A DNA stretch of 64,000 nucleotides from Phaeacidiphilus oryzae TH49. Lineage in GTDB: Bacteria; Actinomycetota; Actinomycetes; Streptomycetales; Streptomycetaceae. The translations under genes and the position numbers were made by a program. The notes under the pieces were generated by a model. The model searched no databases and was not told the DNA's origin. It worked only from the letters and a program-made list of their open reading frames with translations. The DNA is taken from assembly GCF_000744815.1 (NCBI RefSeq), contig NZ_JQMQ01000005.1, forward strand, positions 1,310,055 through 1,374,054, given 5' to 3'. This document shows positions 17,401 to 24,706 of this stretch, piece after piece. The stretch's first letter is position 1. Each line of letters starts with the position of its first letter.

Positions 17401-17704
17401 AGCCGACCCCGCGCTCGGCGCAGGCCCGGGCGAAGCCGGCGTCCTCGCTGAGGAACCCGTAGCCGGGGTGGAGGAGCTCGCAGCCCGCCTCGGCCGCGAC
17501 GGCGGCGATCCCGGGTCCGTCGAGATAGGCGGCCGGGCCGCTCCCGGGCAGCGGGACGGCCTCGTCGGCGAGCCGGGCGTGCGCCGCCTCCGGCTCGTCC
17601 TCGGCGTACCCGGCGACCGAGCGCAGCCCGGCCTCCGCCGCGGCCCGCACGATCCGGACCGCGATCTCCCCCCGATTCGCGACGAGCACCGCCGGTACGC
17701 CCAC
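14450..17704 (-). CDS. Single-chain biotin-dependent acyl-CoA carboxylase (BC-BCCP-CT fusion)
   Basis: The 1084-aa protein joins all three parts of an acyl-CoA carboxylase. Residues ~1-450 are biotin carboxylase (VLVANRGEIAVRIVRAA, ATP loop KAVGGGGGRGLR, ERDCSAQRRNQKLIE, EANPRLQVEHTVTE). A biotinyl domain has VLEAMKMEHV with the biotin Lys near 510. Residues ~570-1084 are the carboxyltransferase (AMSYDYTVLAGTQG, ASGRCFAGNAA, LCDTPGFMVGPESE, AWPSGEFGGMGLEGAV). GTG 17704 follows AGGAGG. Most actinomycete carboxylases use separate alpha and beta chains, so the fusion stands out. Substrate (acetyl-, propionyl- or other acyl-CoA) is not decidable. It diverges from an acyl-CoA ligase, which suggests a shared acyl-CoA route. 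Confidence 0.88.
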   Translation of the reverse strand: MGVPAVLVANRGEIAVRIVRAAAEAGLRSVAGYAEDEPEAAHARLADEAVPLPGSGPAAYLDGPGIAAVAAEAGCELLHPGYGFLSEDAGFARACAERGVGFVGPAPEVLELLGDKARARALAKSLGVPVLPGTEPGEGIGAARRLLAEHGSLMVKAVGGGGGRGLRAVRDPEGLAEAWQRCASEAGTAFGRAEVYAERLLTGARHIEVQVLGDGTGAVSHLWERDCSAQRRNQKLIELAPAPGLDPALRDRLIGAALRLAGEVAYRGLGTFEFLVQDGGFWFLEANPRLQVEHTVTEEVTGVDLVAAQLRIAVGETLDALGLAGPPPAPRGSAVQLRLYAERLGPDGEARPSAGTLRRFDLPTGPGVRVDTACRPGDAVGVRYDPLLAKIVVRGGSPSAAVERARRALAELRVDGVRTGAALLEAVLALPELPAGRVHTGRVAELVAAGGVAGAAGDEPPEEPLGEDEGEGEDTAAVRAPLAGTVLSLDVAVAEQVGRGQRLMVLEAMKMEHVVRAPAAGSVLRLPAAVGETVDEGVLLALLAPSDSGAGPAVAEEAQDPDRIRPDLAESLARHAVGLDAGRPEAVARRHRVGRRTARENIADLCDDPASFAEHGALAIAAQRQRRPLDDLIANTPADGMVTGTATVNGERCVAMSYDYTVLAGTQGFVNHRKTDRMLELAGRGRLPVVLFAEGGGGRPGDTDTTKVAGLDVPTFRQLARLSGRVPLVGIASGRCFAGNAALLGCCDVVIATPDANIGMGGPAMIEGGGLGVHRPEDIGPIEVQTANGVVDLVAADDADAVRLARRYLSYFQDAIAGRAAPESEWTAPDQRLLRHVVPENRRRAYDVHAAATGIFDTDSVLELREAFGVGIRTCLARLAGRPVGVIASNPLHLGGAIDADAADKAARFLQLCEAFGLPIVSLCDTPGFMVGPESERTATVRHFSRMFVGGANLTVPLVAVVLRKAYGLGAMAMLGGSTHAPAATLAWPSGEFGGMGLEGAVRLGYRRELEAVEDPVAREAEYRRLVDAMYERGKAVNTAAALEIDDVIDPADTRARILAALPAPGTPAARPEGRERRPFVDTW

Positions 17705-17904
17705 GAGCGTCCTCCTTGACCTTCCGTGGTGCCTGGCAACCTTCTCCCGGCGCCTACTCCCGGTGCCGCCATGATCATCGCGTCCCCGGCGCCCGTCAAC
17801 GCCCCCGACGCCGGGTGCCGCCCGGCCGGCGGCCCCGTTGACGGCCCCCGCCGTGCGGGTACACCCTCGCAGCGGTTCGGGTCCGGGAGAGAGCGAGGCC
17901 GCAG

Positions 17905-19593
17905 GTGGGCAGGGAGCAGTCGCAGGGGGACGTCGTCGCGGAGTACCTCGCCGATCTCGGGCGGCGGCAGGCGCGGGCCCGGAGCGCGGCAGGGCAGCCG
18001 GGCGCACTGCGGCCGAGGAGCGGCGCCCGGACGCTGCCCGCGGCCGTGGCGCACTGGGCCCGGACGGCGCCCGAGCGGACGGCGCTGGTCTTCGCCGGAC
18101 GGGAGTGGAGCTACGCCCGGCTCGACGAGGCCGTGGACCGGCTGGCCGGCTGGATGGCGGCGGAGGCCGGGGTGCGGCCGGGCGACCGGGTCGCCGTCTT
18201 CCTCGGCAACCGGCCCGAGTTCGTCATCGCGATGCTGGCCGCACTGCGGATCGGCGCCGTCCACGTCCCGGTGAACCCGATGTTCCGGGCCGCCGAGCTG
18301 CGGCACGAGCTGACGGACGCCGAGCCGGTGCTGGCGGTGACCGATCCCGTGCTGCGCGAACTGCTGGAGGAGGTGCGGCCGGAGGCGCCGAGCGTCCGCC
18401 GGGTGCTGGACGCGGACGGGGAGGAGTGGGCGCGTGCCGTGAGCGGGCACGCCCGGCACGGCGCCTGCGCCGACGACCCCGACGCCCTGGCCGCGCTGAA
18501 CTACACCGGCGGCACCACCGGCCTCCCCAAGGGCTGCGAGCACACCGGCGGCGACATGATGTACACCGCCGCCGCCATCGACCTGGGGATCACCGGCGGC
18601 ACCGGCGAACCCGCCGTCTACGTCTGCTTCCTGCCGGTCTTCTGGATCGCCGGCGAGAACCTGGGCATCCTGGCCCCGCTCGCCTCCGGCGGCACCTGCG
18701 TACTGCTGCCCCGCTGGGACGCCCGCGCGGTGCTGAACGCGATCTCGGCGCACCGGGTGCGGGTGCTCACCGGGACCGTGGAGAACTACCTCGAACTGCT
18801 GGAGCGGGTCACCGAGGAGGACGACCTCTCCTCGCTCACCCATCCCGCCACCGTCTCCTTCGTCCGCAAGCTCACCCCGGAGATCCGCCGCCGCTGGCGG
18901 GACGCGGCCGGCCCGCACAGCGTGCTGCGCGAGGCCTCGTACGGCATGACCGAGACCCACACCAGCGACACCGCCACCACGGGCTTCCAGGACGGCGACC
19001 GGGACCTCACCACCGATCCGGTCTTCTGCGGACTCCCGGTCCCCGGCACGGAGTTGATGGTCGCGGACTTCGCGACCGACCGGCCGCTGCCGCTCGGCGA
19101 GCGCGGCCAGATCCTGATCCGCACCCCGTCCCTGCTGCACGGCTACTGGCGCCGCCCGGAGGCGACGGCCGCCGCCGTCACCGCCGAGGGCTGGCTGCGC
19201 ACCGGCGACATCGGCCTGCTGGACGAGGACGGCTGCCTCCACTACCTGGGCCGCGACAAGGACATGATCAAGGTCAAGGGGATGTCGGTCTTCCCCACCG
19301 AGGTGGAGACGCTCCTCGCGGCGCACCCCGAGGTGCTCGCCGCGGCCGTCGTCCCGGTCGAGGACGCCGAGCGCGGCCAGCGCCCGTACGCCTTCGTCAG
19401 GACCGTTCCGGGCTCGGAGCTGACGGCGGAGCAACTCACCTCCTGGGCACGGGAGTCGATGGCCGGCTACAAGGTCCCGCAGATCGAGCTGACCGCCGGG
19501 CTGCCGCTCACCGCGACCGGCAAGATCCGCAAGACGGTGCTGGTCGAGCGAGCGGCGAAGGCCGTCGCGGGGGGCGCCGCCCGGAAGGTGTAA
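17905..19593 (+). CDS. Class I adenylate-forming acyl-CoA synthetase
   Basis: The 562-aa ANL-superfamily ligase makes acyl-AMP and then acyl-CoA. Motifs in order are the P-loop YTGGTTGLPKG, ASYGMTETH, GWLRTGDIGLLDEDG, the hinge YLGRDKDMIKVKG and the catalytic Lys motif TATGKIRKT near the C-terminus. GTG 17905 has GAGG 6 nt upstream. The overall pattern resembles the CaiC/long-chain fatty acid ligase branch. It diverges from the fused acyl-CoA carboxylase. I see nothing that would make it the steroid ligase FadD3. The acyl substrate is unknown. Confidence 0.85.
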   Translation: MGREQSQGDVVAEYLADLGRRQARARSAAGQPGALRPRSGARTLPAAVAHWARTAPERTALVFAGREWSYARLDEAVDRLAGWMAAEAGVRPGDRVAVFLGNRPEFVIAMLAALRIGAVHVPVNPMFRAAELRHELTDAEPVLAVTDPVLRELLEEVRPEAPSVRRVLDADGEEWARAVSGHARHGACADDPDALAALNYTGGTTGLPKGCEHTGGDMMYTAAAIDLGITGGTGEPAVYVCFLPVFWIAGENLGILAPLASGGTCVLLPRWDARAVLNAISAHRVRVLTGTVENYLELLERVTEEDDLSSLTHPATVSFVRKLTPEIRRRWRDAAGPHSVLREASYGMTETHTSDTATTGFQDGDRDLTTDPVFCGLPVPGTELMVADFATDRPLPLGERGQILIRTPSLLHGYWRRPEATAAAVTAEGWLRTGDIGLLDEDGCLHYLGRDKDMIKVKGMSVFPTEVETLLAAHPEVLAAAVVPVEDAERGQRPYAFVRTVPGSELTAEQLTSWARESMAGYKVPQIELTAGLPLTATGKIRKTVLVERAAKAVAGGAARKV

Positions 19594-19673
19594 GGCCGCC
19601 CGGGCAGGGGAACTGACGCCACATCATCCGACGCGCCCCGCACGTCCGGACGCCTTCCCGCAGGGAGTCGCGC

Positions 19674-21128
19674 ATGTCCTCCGCCCCGCAAGCCCCGGCA
19701 GGACCGCCCGCACTGGAGGAACCGCAACGGCTGCGCCGCGGCAGCCTGCGCCTGGTGGACATCGCCGCCGCCACCATGGCCAACATCGGCCCCGCCATGA
19801 GCTTCTACTTCGGCTTCGCGTTCCTCGCCGAGACGGCCGGGGTGGCGTCCCCGCTCACCCTGATTGCGGCCGGCATCGCGATCGCGCTGCTGGGCAACAC
19901 CCTCTCCCAGTTCTCCCGGGCGCACCCCTCGGCCGGCGGGTTCATCACCTTCGTCGGCAAGTCCTTCGGCCCGACCGCGGCCGTCACCACGGCCATCCTG
20001 GCCGGGCTCGGCTACATCATCGCCATGGGCTCGGTGATCGCCATCTCCGGTGGGTTCCTGGAGACCACTCTCGACTACTACTTCCACCTCGACGTCCCGT
20101 GGATCGTCTGGACCGCCTGCTTCACCGCGCTCGCGGTGGCGATGATGATCCGGGGGATCTCCGTCTCCACCAAGCTCGCCGGGTTCTTCTTCGGGGTGGA
20201 GATGCTGGTGCTGGTGGTCGTCTCGGTGGTGGCGATCGCCCGGCACGGCGGGCACCTCTCCGCCGCCCCCTTCGAGCCGAGCCATCTCAGCGGCGGGTTC
20301 ACCGGGCTCTTCCAGGGCTTCCCGCTCGCCATCTACCTCTTCATCGGGTGGGAGAACTCGGCGGCGCTGGCCGAGGAGACCGAGAACCCGCGGCGGAACG
20401 TCGGCCGGGCGGTCTTCCTCTCCATCGCCATGATGGTGCTCGGCTACCTCCTCTTCGCCTACGCGACCGTCACCGGCTTCGGCTACGACGTCAAGTCCCT
20501 GGCCGCGGCGCCGATCCCGTTCATCTCGGTGGCCCACGGCAGCCTCGGGGTGCTGGTCTTCTTCGCCTATCTGGCCGGGCTGACCTCCACCGTCGGCGCC
20601 CTGATCGCGGGCACCAACTCGCAGGCGCGGCTGGTCTTCAACGCCGGCCGGGAGGGCCTGCTGCCCTCGATCGTCGGGCGGGTGGACCCCAAGCGGCAGA
20701 CGCCGGTCTGGGCGCTCTGCACCTTCGTCGGGGTCTCGCTGCTGATCATGGGCGGCTGGGCGCTGGGCCATCTCCTGGGCCACGGCAGGATGGACGCGGA
20801 GGTGTTCTTCTCCGAGTCCTCCACCATGGGCACCATCCTGGTGCTCCTCGTCTACCTGGCCTCCAACCTGGCGCTGCCGGTGTTCTACCGGCGGTACCGG
20901 CCGGAGGAGTTCCGCTGGCTGAAGCACGGGGTGCTGCCGGTGCTGGGCGCGGCGGCGATCGTGGTGCCGCTGTACTACCTGGCCAAGCCGGGGCAGCCGA
21001 CCCCGTTCGACTGGTTCCCCTGGGCCGCGCTGGCCGTCCTGGCGGGGGCGCTGGTGTACGCGCTGGTCCTGACGCGGCGCGACCCCACCCTTGGGGACCG
21101 GGTGGGGTCGCTGGTCGCGGACGAGTGA
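19674..21128 (+). CDS. APC-superfamily amino acid permease
   Basis: The 484-aa membrane protein has about 12 helices. The first helix region (RLVDIAAATMANIGPAMSFYFGF) and the central GWENSAALAEETENPRRNVGRAV are the APC-family signatures; GTNSQARLVFNAGREGLLPS follows the eighth helix. ATG 19674 has GGGAG upstream. It lies 80 bp after the acyl-CoA ligase on the same strand and may share its transcript. The downstream gap is filled by a 17-bp tandem repeat. The substrate is not evident. Confidence 0.85.
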   Translation: MSSAPQAPAGPPALEEPQRLRRGSLRLVDIAAATMANIGPAMSFYFGFAFLAETAGVASPLTLIAAGIAIALLGNTLSQFSRAHPSAGGFITFVGKSFGPTAAVTTAILAGLGYIIAMGSVIAISGGFLETTLDYYFHLDVPWIVWTACFTALAVAMMIRGISVSTKLAGFFFGVEMLVLVVVSVVAIARHGGHLSAAPFEPSHLSGGFTGLFQGFPLAIYLFIGWENSAALAEETENPRRNVGRAVFLSIAMMVLGYLLFAYATVTGFGYDVKSLAAAPIPFISVAHGSLGVLVFFAYLAGLTSTVGALIAGTNSQARLVFNAGREGLLPSIVGRVDPKRQTPVWALCTFVGVSLLIMGGWALGHLLGHGRMDAEVFFSESSTMGTILVLLVYLASNLALPVFYRRYRPEEFRWLKHGVLPVLGAAAIVVPLYYLAKPGQPTPFDWFPWAALAVLAGALVYALVLTRRDPTLGDRVGSLVADE

Positions 21129-21136
21129 TCCGCGGG

Positions 21137-21230
21137 CGGTCGGTGACCGCGCGCGGTCAGTGGCCGCGGGCGGTCAGTGGCCGCGGGCGGTCAGTGGCCG
21201 CGGGCGGTCAGTGGCCGCGGGCGGTCAGTA
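21137..21230. repeat. 17-bp tandem repeat at a convergent junction
   Basis: Four perfect copies of CGGTCAGTGGCCGCGGG (21154-21221) are preceded by one degenerate copy (21137-21153) and followed by a truncated copy (21222-21230). The truncated copy supplies the TCA complement of the stop codon of the baeRF3 gene. The array fills the gap between the permease and that gene. Each unit holds the palindrome CCGCGG, so the transcript could fold in many registers. Confidence 0.9.
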
Positions 21231-22391
21231 CCTCAGCCGGGCGGCGATCCGCCCGTAGTCGGCGATCCGGTCGTCCGGGACGAAGGAGACCCGGGCGTCG
21301 GTGTCCAGCGCGGCCTCGATGATCTCGTCGACGAAGTCGTCGTGGAGCTCCGGGTCCTCGTGCACCTGGTCGGCGGTGACCTCGTCGGCCTGGAGGACCT
21401 CCAGGACCTCGCCGGCCGAGCCCGGGGTGGAGCCTGAGCCGCGCTTCAGCCGGACCAGCACCTCGTAGTGCTCCTCGACGACCAGCTCGTCCAGCCGGCC
21501 CTCCAGCACCGCCCGGTACACCTCGTCCACGCCGGCCGCCAGGCGCTTGGCGCCCTGGGCCTCGCCCAGCCGGTCCAGAGCCTCGGCGGTCTGGCGCTCC
21601 GCGTACTCGGCGCGCGGGACGGCGATCTCCGCGGCCAGCTCGGGGCCGGTGAGATCGGCGTAGCTGGTCTTGGCGCCCTTGGCCAGCCGGCCGCTCCACT
21701 GGTCGGAGGTGTCGCCGACCTCCTCCAGCACGCCCAGGGTCTGCGGCAGGCCGGCCAGGAAGAGCGGGCGGGGGGCCTCGGCGAGCAGCCTGGCCAGCGC
21801 CGCGTCCACGTCACGCAGATAGGCCCGGACGTCCTCGTTCGAGTACAGGTTGCGGGCCTGGCCCTTGCGCTGCATCCGCTGGCTGTCGTTGGGGATCTCC
21901 TCGGGGCGGACCGGGAAGCCGGCCGCGTCCCGGGGGCGCAGCGCCTCCCCGGCGCCGGACCACAGCCGGGCCTCGTCCGCGTCCACCGCCACCACCCAGT
22001 ACGGGCGCTCCTGGGCCGCGGCGGCGACCAGGTTGCGGCTGAGATAGGTCTCGCTGAGCACCACCCGGTCCTGAACCGAACGGGGGATCCGCCACACCTG
22101 GTGCTCGTCGGCGGAGGCCAGCAGGACCAGGCCGTCCCCGGCGTGCGCCAGGTCGACCTCGGCCACCGCCCGGTCCAGCTGCTCGCCGACCCTCTTACGG
22201 GCCTCGTGGGAGACCTCCGGGTCGGCGTGCAGCCGTTTGTGCGCCTCCGAGACCAGATTGCGCAGCCGCAGCGCGTCGCCGGCGTTGTCCGGCTCCCGGC
22301 GGTAGGTGCGGGCGGTCAGCGAAAGCGCCGGATACGGCCGGGGCGCGCGGAGCTCGCGGAGAACGGCGGGGGTCAAGTCACTGGTGTACAT
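21225..22391 (-). CDS. Bacterial archaeo-eukaryotic release factor family 3 (baeRF3) protein
   Basis: The ~388-aa protein belongs to the baeRF group, bacterial relatives of the eRF1/Pelota fold suspected of ribosome-linked roles, with function still unproven. Landmarks are LRELRAPRPYPALSLTARTYRR at the N-terminus, GLVLLASADEHQVWRIP, YWVVAVDADEARLW, PLFLAGLPQTLGVLEE and a C-terminal alpha/beta domain (YEVLVRLKRG to DDRIADYGRIAARLRY). ATG 22391 has GGGAG 5 nt upstream. Its stop codon is formed by the adjacent 17-bp repeat. It diverges from the dienelactone hydrolase gene. Confidence 0.75.
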   Translation of the reverse strand: MYTSDLTPAVLRELRAPRPYPALSLTARTYRREPDNAGDALRLRNLVSEAHKRLHADPEVSHEARKRVGEQLDRAVAEVDLAHAGDGLVLLASADEHQVWRIPRSVQDRVVLSETYLSRNLVAAAAQERPYWVVAVDADEARLWSGAGEALRPRDAAGFPVRPEEIPNDSQRMQRKGQARNLYSNEDVRAYLRDVDAALARLLAEAPRPLFLAGLPQTLGVLEEVGDTSDQWSGRLAKGAKTSYADLTGPELAAEIAVPRAEYAERQTAEALDRLGEAQGAKRLAAGVDEVYRAVLEGRLDELVVEEHYEVLVRLKRGSGSTPGSAGEVLEVLQADEVTADQVHEDPELHDDFVDEIIEAALDTDARVSFVPDDRIADYGRIAARLRY

Positions 22392-22518
22392 CGAAGCTCC
22401 CTCTCCAGGTGCTCTTCCGGTGCAGCTTCGCAAGCGTCCGGCCGGAACGCATCCCGAGGGCCCCGGCGCAGGGGCCCTGGGGAAGATCGTCGAGAGGCTT
22501 CGGGGCTATGGTGCGGCC

Positions 22519-23268
22519 ATGCCCACTTATGACGCACTCCTCGCGGAGACCATCACCATCGCCGGCGCGAACGGGGACGAGATCGAGGCCTACTCGGCGC
22601 GGCCGATGGCCTCCGAGCCGGTCGGCGGGGTGGTGGTCATCCACCACATGCCCGGTTACGACATCCAGACCAAGGAGATCACCCGGCGTTTCGCCGCCGA
22701 GGGTTACAACGCCGTCTGCCCGAACCTGTACTCGCGTGAGGCGCCGGGCGCGTCCCCGGACGACGCGGCCGCCGCGGCCCGCGCCAACGGCGGGGTGCCG
22801 GACCCGCGGTTCCTCGGCGACGCCGAGGGCGCGGCCCGCTACCTGCGGGCGCTGACCAACTCCAACGGCAAGGTCGGCGTGATCGGCTACTGCTCGGGCG
22901 GGCGGCAGTCGTTCCTCGCCGGATGCAGCATCGACGTGCAGGCGGCGGTGGACTGCTACGGGGCGTTCGTCACCGGCACCCCGCCGGAGGGCTTCCCGCT
23001 GCAGGTCGAGCCGATCGGCCACCTCGCCAAGGAGCTGCGCTGCCCGCTGCTCGGCCTGTTCGGCAACGAGGACCAGTACCCCTCCCCCGAGGCGGTGAAC
23101 GAGCTGGAGGACCGGCTCAAGGAGCACGGCAAGTCCTACGAGTTCCACCGCTACGACAACGCCGGCCACGCCTTCTTCTCGGTCAACCGCCCGTCGTACC
23201 GGCCGGAGGCGGCCAACGACGGCTGGAGCCGCATCCTCGACTTCTACGGCCGCCACCTGGCGTCCTGA
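22519..23268 (+). CDS. Dienelactone hydrolase family protein
   Basis: The 249-aa alpha/beta hydrolase of the DLH group has HHMPGYDIQTKEITRRFAAEGYNAVCPNLY at the N-terminus, the nucleophile elbow GYCSGG (Cys about residue 125, as in dienelactone hydrolases that use Cys instead of Ser), FGNEDQYPS with the likely Asp, and the catalytic His in NAGHAFF. Cytosolic; no signal peptide. It hydrolyses a lactone or ester, but no aromatic ring-cleavage gene adjoins, so its natural substrate is uncertain. The DUF6295 gene follows 20 bp downstream, probably in the same transcript. Confidence 0.85.
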   Translation: MPTYDALLAETITIAGANGDEIEAYSARPMASEPVGGVVVIHHMPGYDIQTKEITRRFAAEGYNAVCPNLYSREAPGASPDDAAAAARANGGVPDPRFLGDAEGAARYLRALTNSNGKVGVIGYCSGGRQSFLAGCSIDVQAAVDCYGAFVTGTPPEGFPLQVEPIGHLAKELRCPLLGLFGNEDQYPSPEAVNELEDRLKEHGKSYEFHRYDNAGHAFFSVNRPSYRPEAANDGWSRILDFYGRHLAS

Positions 23269-23288
23269 CCCGCCCTCAGGAGACTCGC

Positions 23289-23573
23289 ATGTGCACCTAT
23301 CTGACCGAGAAGGTCGAGATCAACGGCAGCGGCAAGGGCAGGGACGGCTACTTCCCGCTCACCCACGCGATGGTCTACGTCGACCACCCGCAGCACGCCC
23401 CCTACGAGCACACCGTCAACATCGACTTCCTCAACCCCTCCCAGGGCGCCGGCGCGCGCATCCCCCTGGAACTCACGGAGGAGGCCGCGCTGGCCCTGGT
23501 GGCCGCCATCCAGAACACCCTGGCGACGGCGCCCCCCGGACTGGCCTCCGAGAAGGCGGCCGCGGGCCACTGA
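23289..23573 (+). CDS. DUF6295 family small protein
   Basis: The 94-aa protein opens MCTYLTEKVEINGSGKG and continues with AMVYVDHPQHAPYEHTVNIDFLNP, the conserved core of DUF6295, which is widespread in actinomycetes and often placed next to alpha/beta hydrolases. ATG 23289 follows AGGAG with ideal spacing. The conserved Cys-2, two His residues and Asp pattern could bind a metal, but no function is established. It is likely co-transcribed with the dienelactone hydrolase. Confidence 0.78.
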   Translation: MCTYLTEKVEINGSGKGRDGYFPLTHAMVYVDHPQHAPYEHTVNIDFLNPSQGAGARIPLELTEEAALALVAAIQNTLATAPPGLASEKAAAGH

Positions 23574-23619
23574 GGCGCGGGACCCGCTCGGGGCCCCGAG
23601 CGCAGCGCGGCAGGCGCAA

Positions 23620-23765
23620 CTATGGGGCGCGGGGAGGGAACTGCGCGACCAGCCCACTACGGCGCCGCACCCGCAACGGCCACCGGGTTGCAGCCCTTCC
23701 TCCGCCGCCGAGTGCGGCAGAGGACGGCGCCGGCCGCGCAGTTCCCCGCGCCCCTTGATTCGCCG
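23620..23765. repeat. Second copy of the GCGCGGGGAACTGCGCG-type palindromic intergenic element
   Basis: Between the convergent DUF6295 and hydratase genes, the arms GGGGCGCGGGGA..GAACTGCGCGACC and the complement of GGCCGCGCAGTTCCCCGCGCCCC form an inverted repeat. It shares its arm sequence with the element at 5666-5829, apart from a GG insertion in the left arm. Inner segments (GGCGCCG, CGGGTTGC) also pair. Both copies occupy convergent gene junctions. Confidence 0.75.
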
Positions 23766-23792
23766 CACGGATTCGCAGGGCTCCGCAGCGGC

Positions 23793-24584
23793 TCAGCCCG
23801 TGGCGGTGATCGTGCGGGACAGGAAGGTGGAGAGGCCCTTCTGGAGGGCGGCGTAGTCGGCGGCGGGGCCCACCGGGAGGCCTCGGAGGTGGTCGCGCGC
23901 GGGGGCGAGGAGGGCGTCGATGGAGCGCTTCGCGGCTCGGACCGCCGCCGTCGGCTGGGCCGTGATCCGGGCCACGATCGCGTCCGTCTCGGCCTCCAGG
24001 CGGTCGTCGGGGACGGCGGCGGTGGCGAGGCCGATCCTGGCCGCCTCCTCGCCGGTGACCAGCCGGCCGGTGAGGAGGAGGTCGCGGGCCGCCGCGGGGC
24101 CGGTGAGGAGGGCCACCCGGGCCGCGAACGGCGGGGGGACGAGGATGCCCCAGCGGGCGATCGGCATCCCCATCTGGGCGTCGTCGGCGATGACCCGGAG
24201 GTCGCAGGCGCAGGCGAGTTGGCAGCCGGCGCCGGCGGCCGTGCCGCGGACCTGGGCGACCACCGGGACCGGCAGCTGCTCGATGGCGGTGAGGGCGTCC
24301 TCCATGGCCGCGAAGGAGGCGTCGATGTCCGCCGGCTCGGCCGCCAGCCACTCGCGCATGTCGGAGCCGGCGCTGAAGGAGGTGGCGCCGCGCCCGGCGA
24401 CGATCACCGCGGCCAGCGACTCGTCGGCCGCGAGGTCGCGGAAGAGCGCGCCGAGCGCCTCCCAGTCGCGCCTGCCCAGCGCGTTCGCGCGGTGCCCGGT
24501 GCCCAGGCGGACCCGGGCCAGCGCGCCCTCGCGGACGAGGCCGACGGCTCCGGATCCGGTGTGTCCGCTCGACTTGGATGTCAT
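23793..24584 (-). CDS. Enoyl-CoA hydratase/isomerase family protein
   Basis: The 263-aa crotonase-fold protein has oxyanion-hole regions SFSAGSDMREW and GTAAGAGCQLACACDLRV and a C-terminal helical stretch ending LSTFLSRTI. At the position of the first hydratase Glu, the stretch around MGMPIARWGILVPP lacks the usual E-x-x-x-G-x-x-P pair, so this may be an isomerase, hydrolase or decarboxylase rather than a classical hydratase. GAGGAG precedes the ATG. It diverges from a GntR regulator across an operator-like palindrome that probably controls both genes. Confidence 0.8.
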   Translation of the reverse strand: MTSKSSGHTGSGAVGLVREGALARVRLGTGHRANALGRRDWEALGALFRDLAADESLAAVIVAGRGATSFSAGSDMREWLAAEPADIDASFAAMEDALTAIEQLPVPVVAQVRGTAAGAGCQLACACDLRVIADDAQMGMPIARWGILVPPPFAARVALLTGPAAARDLLLTGRLVTGEEAARIGLATAAVPDDRLEAETDAIVARITAQPTAAVRAAKRSIDALLAPARDHLRGLPVGPAADYAALQKGLSTFLSRTITATG

Positions 24585-24628
24585 CCTGCGGCTCCTCTGC
24601 CTTGCCCGTCGCTCGTGGCCTGCGCTTG

Positions 24629-24651
24629 ACTGGTTGGACCACTGGACCAGT
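24629..24651. promoter_or_regulatory. FCD-GntR operator (TGGTnnnACCA) in the hydratase/regulator divergent promoter
   Basis: A 23-bp stretch begins ACTGG and ends CCAGT and contains TGGTTGGACCA (24631-24641), a perfect match to the TGGTnnnACCA palindrome known for FadR-subfamily GntR regulators (LldR, PdhR, GlcC type). A second TGGACCA half follows at once. It lies between the starts of the hydratase gene and the FCD regulator, so autoregulation plus control of the hydratase is the natural reading. Confidence 0.7.
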
Positions 24652-24706
24652 CTCTCGCTGAGCTAGAGTGCCAGAGCCGTCTGAACTCCTGTCAAGAGGT
24701 GGACCC

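Noticed and set aside
17905-19593. The acyl-CoA ligase as the missing FadD3 of the steroid cluster
   Set aside because: It lies 20 kb away, has no KstR2-like box that I can see, and its internal motifs (GLPKGCEHTGGDMMY) do not resemble FadD3.
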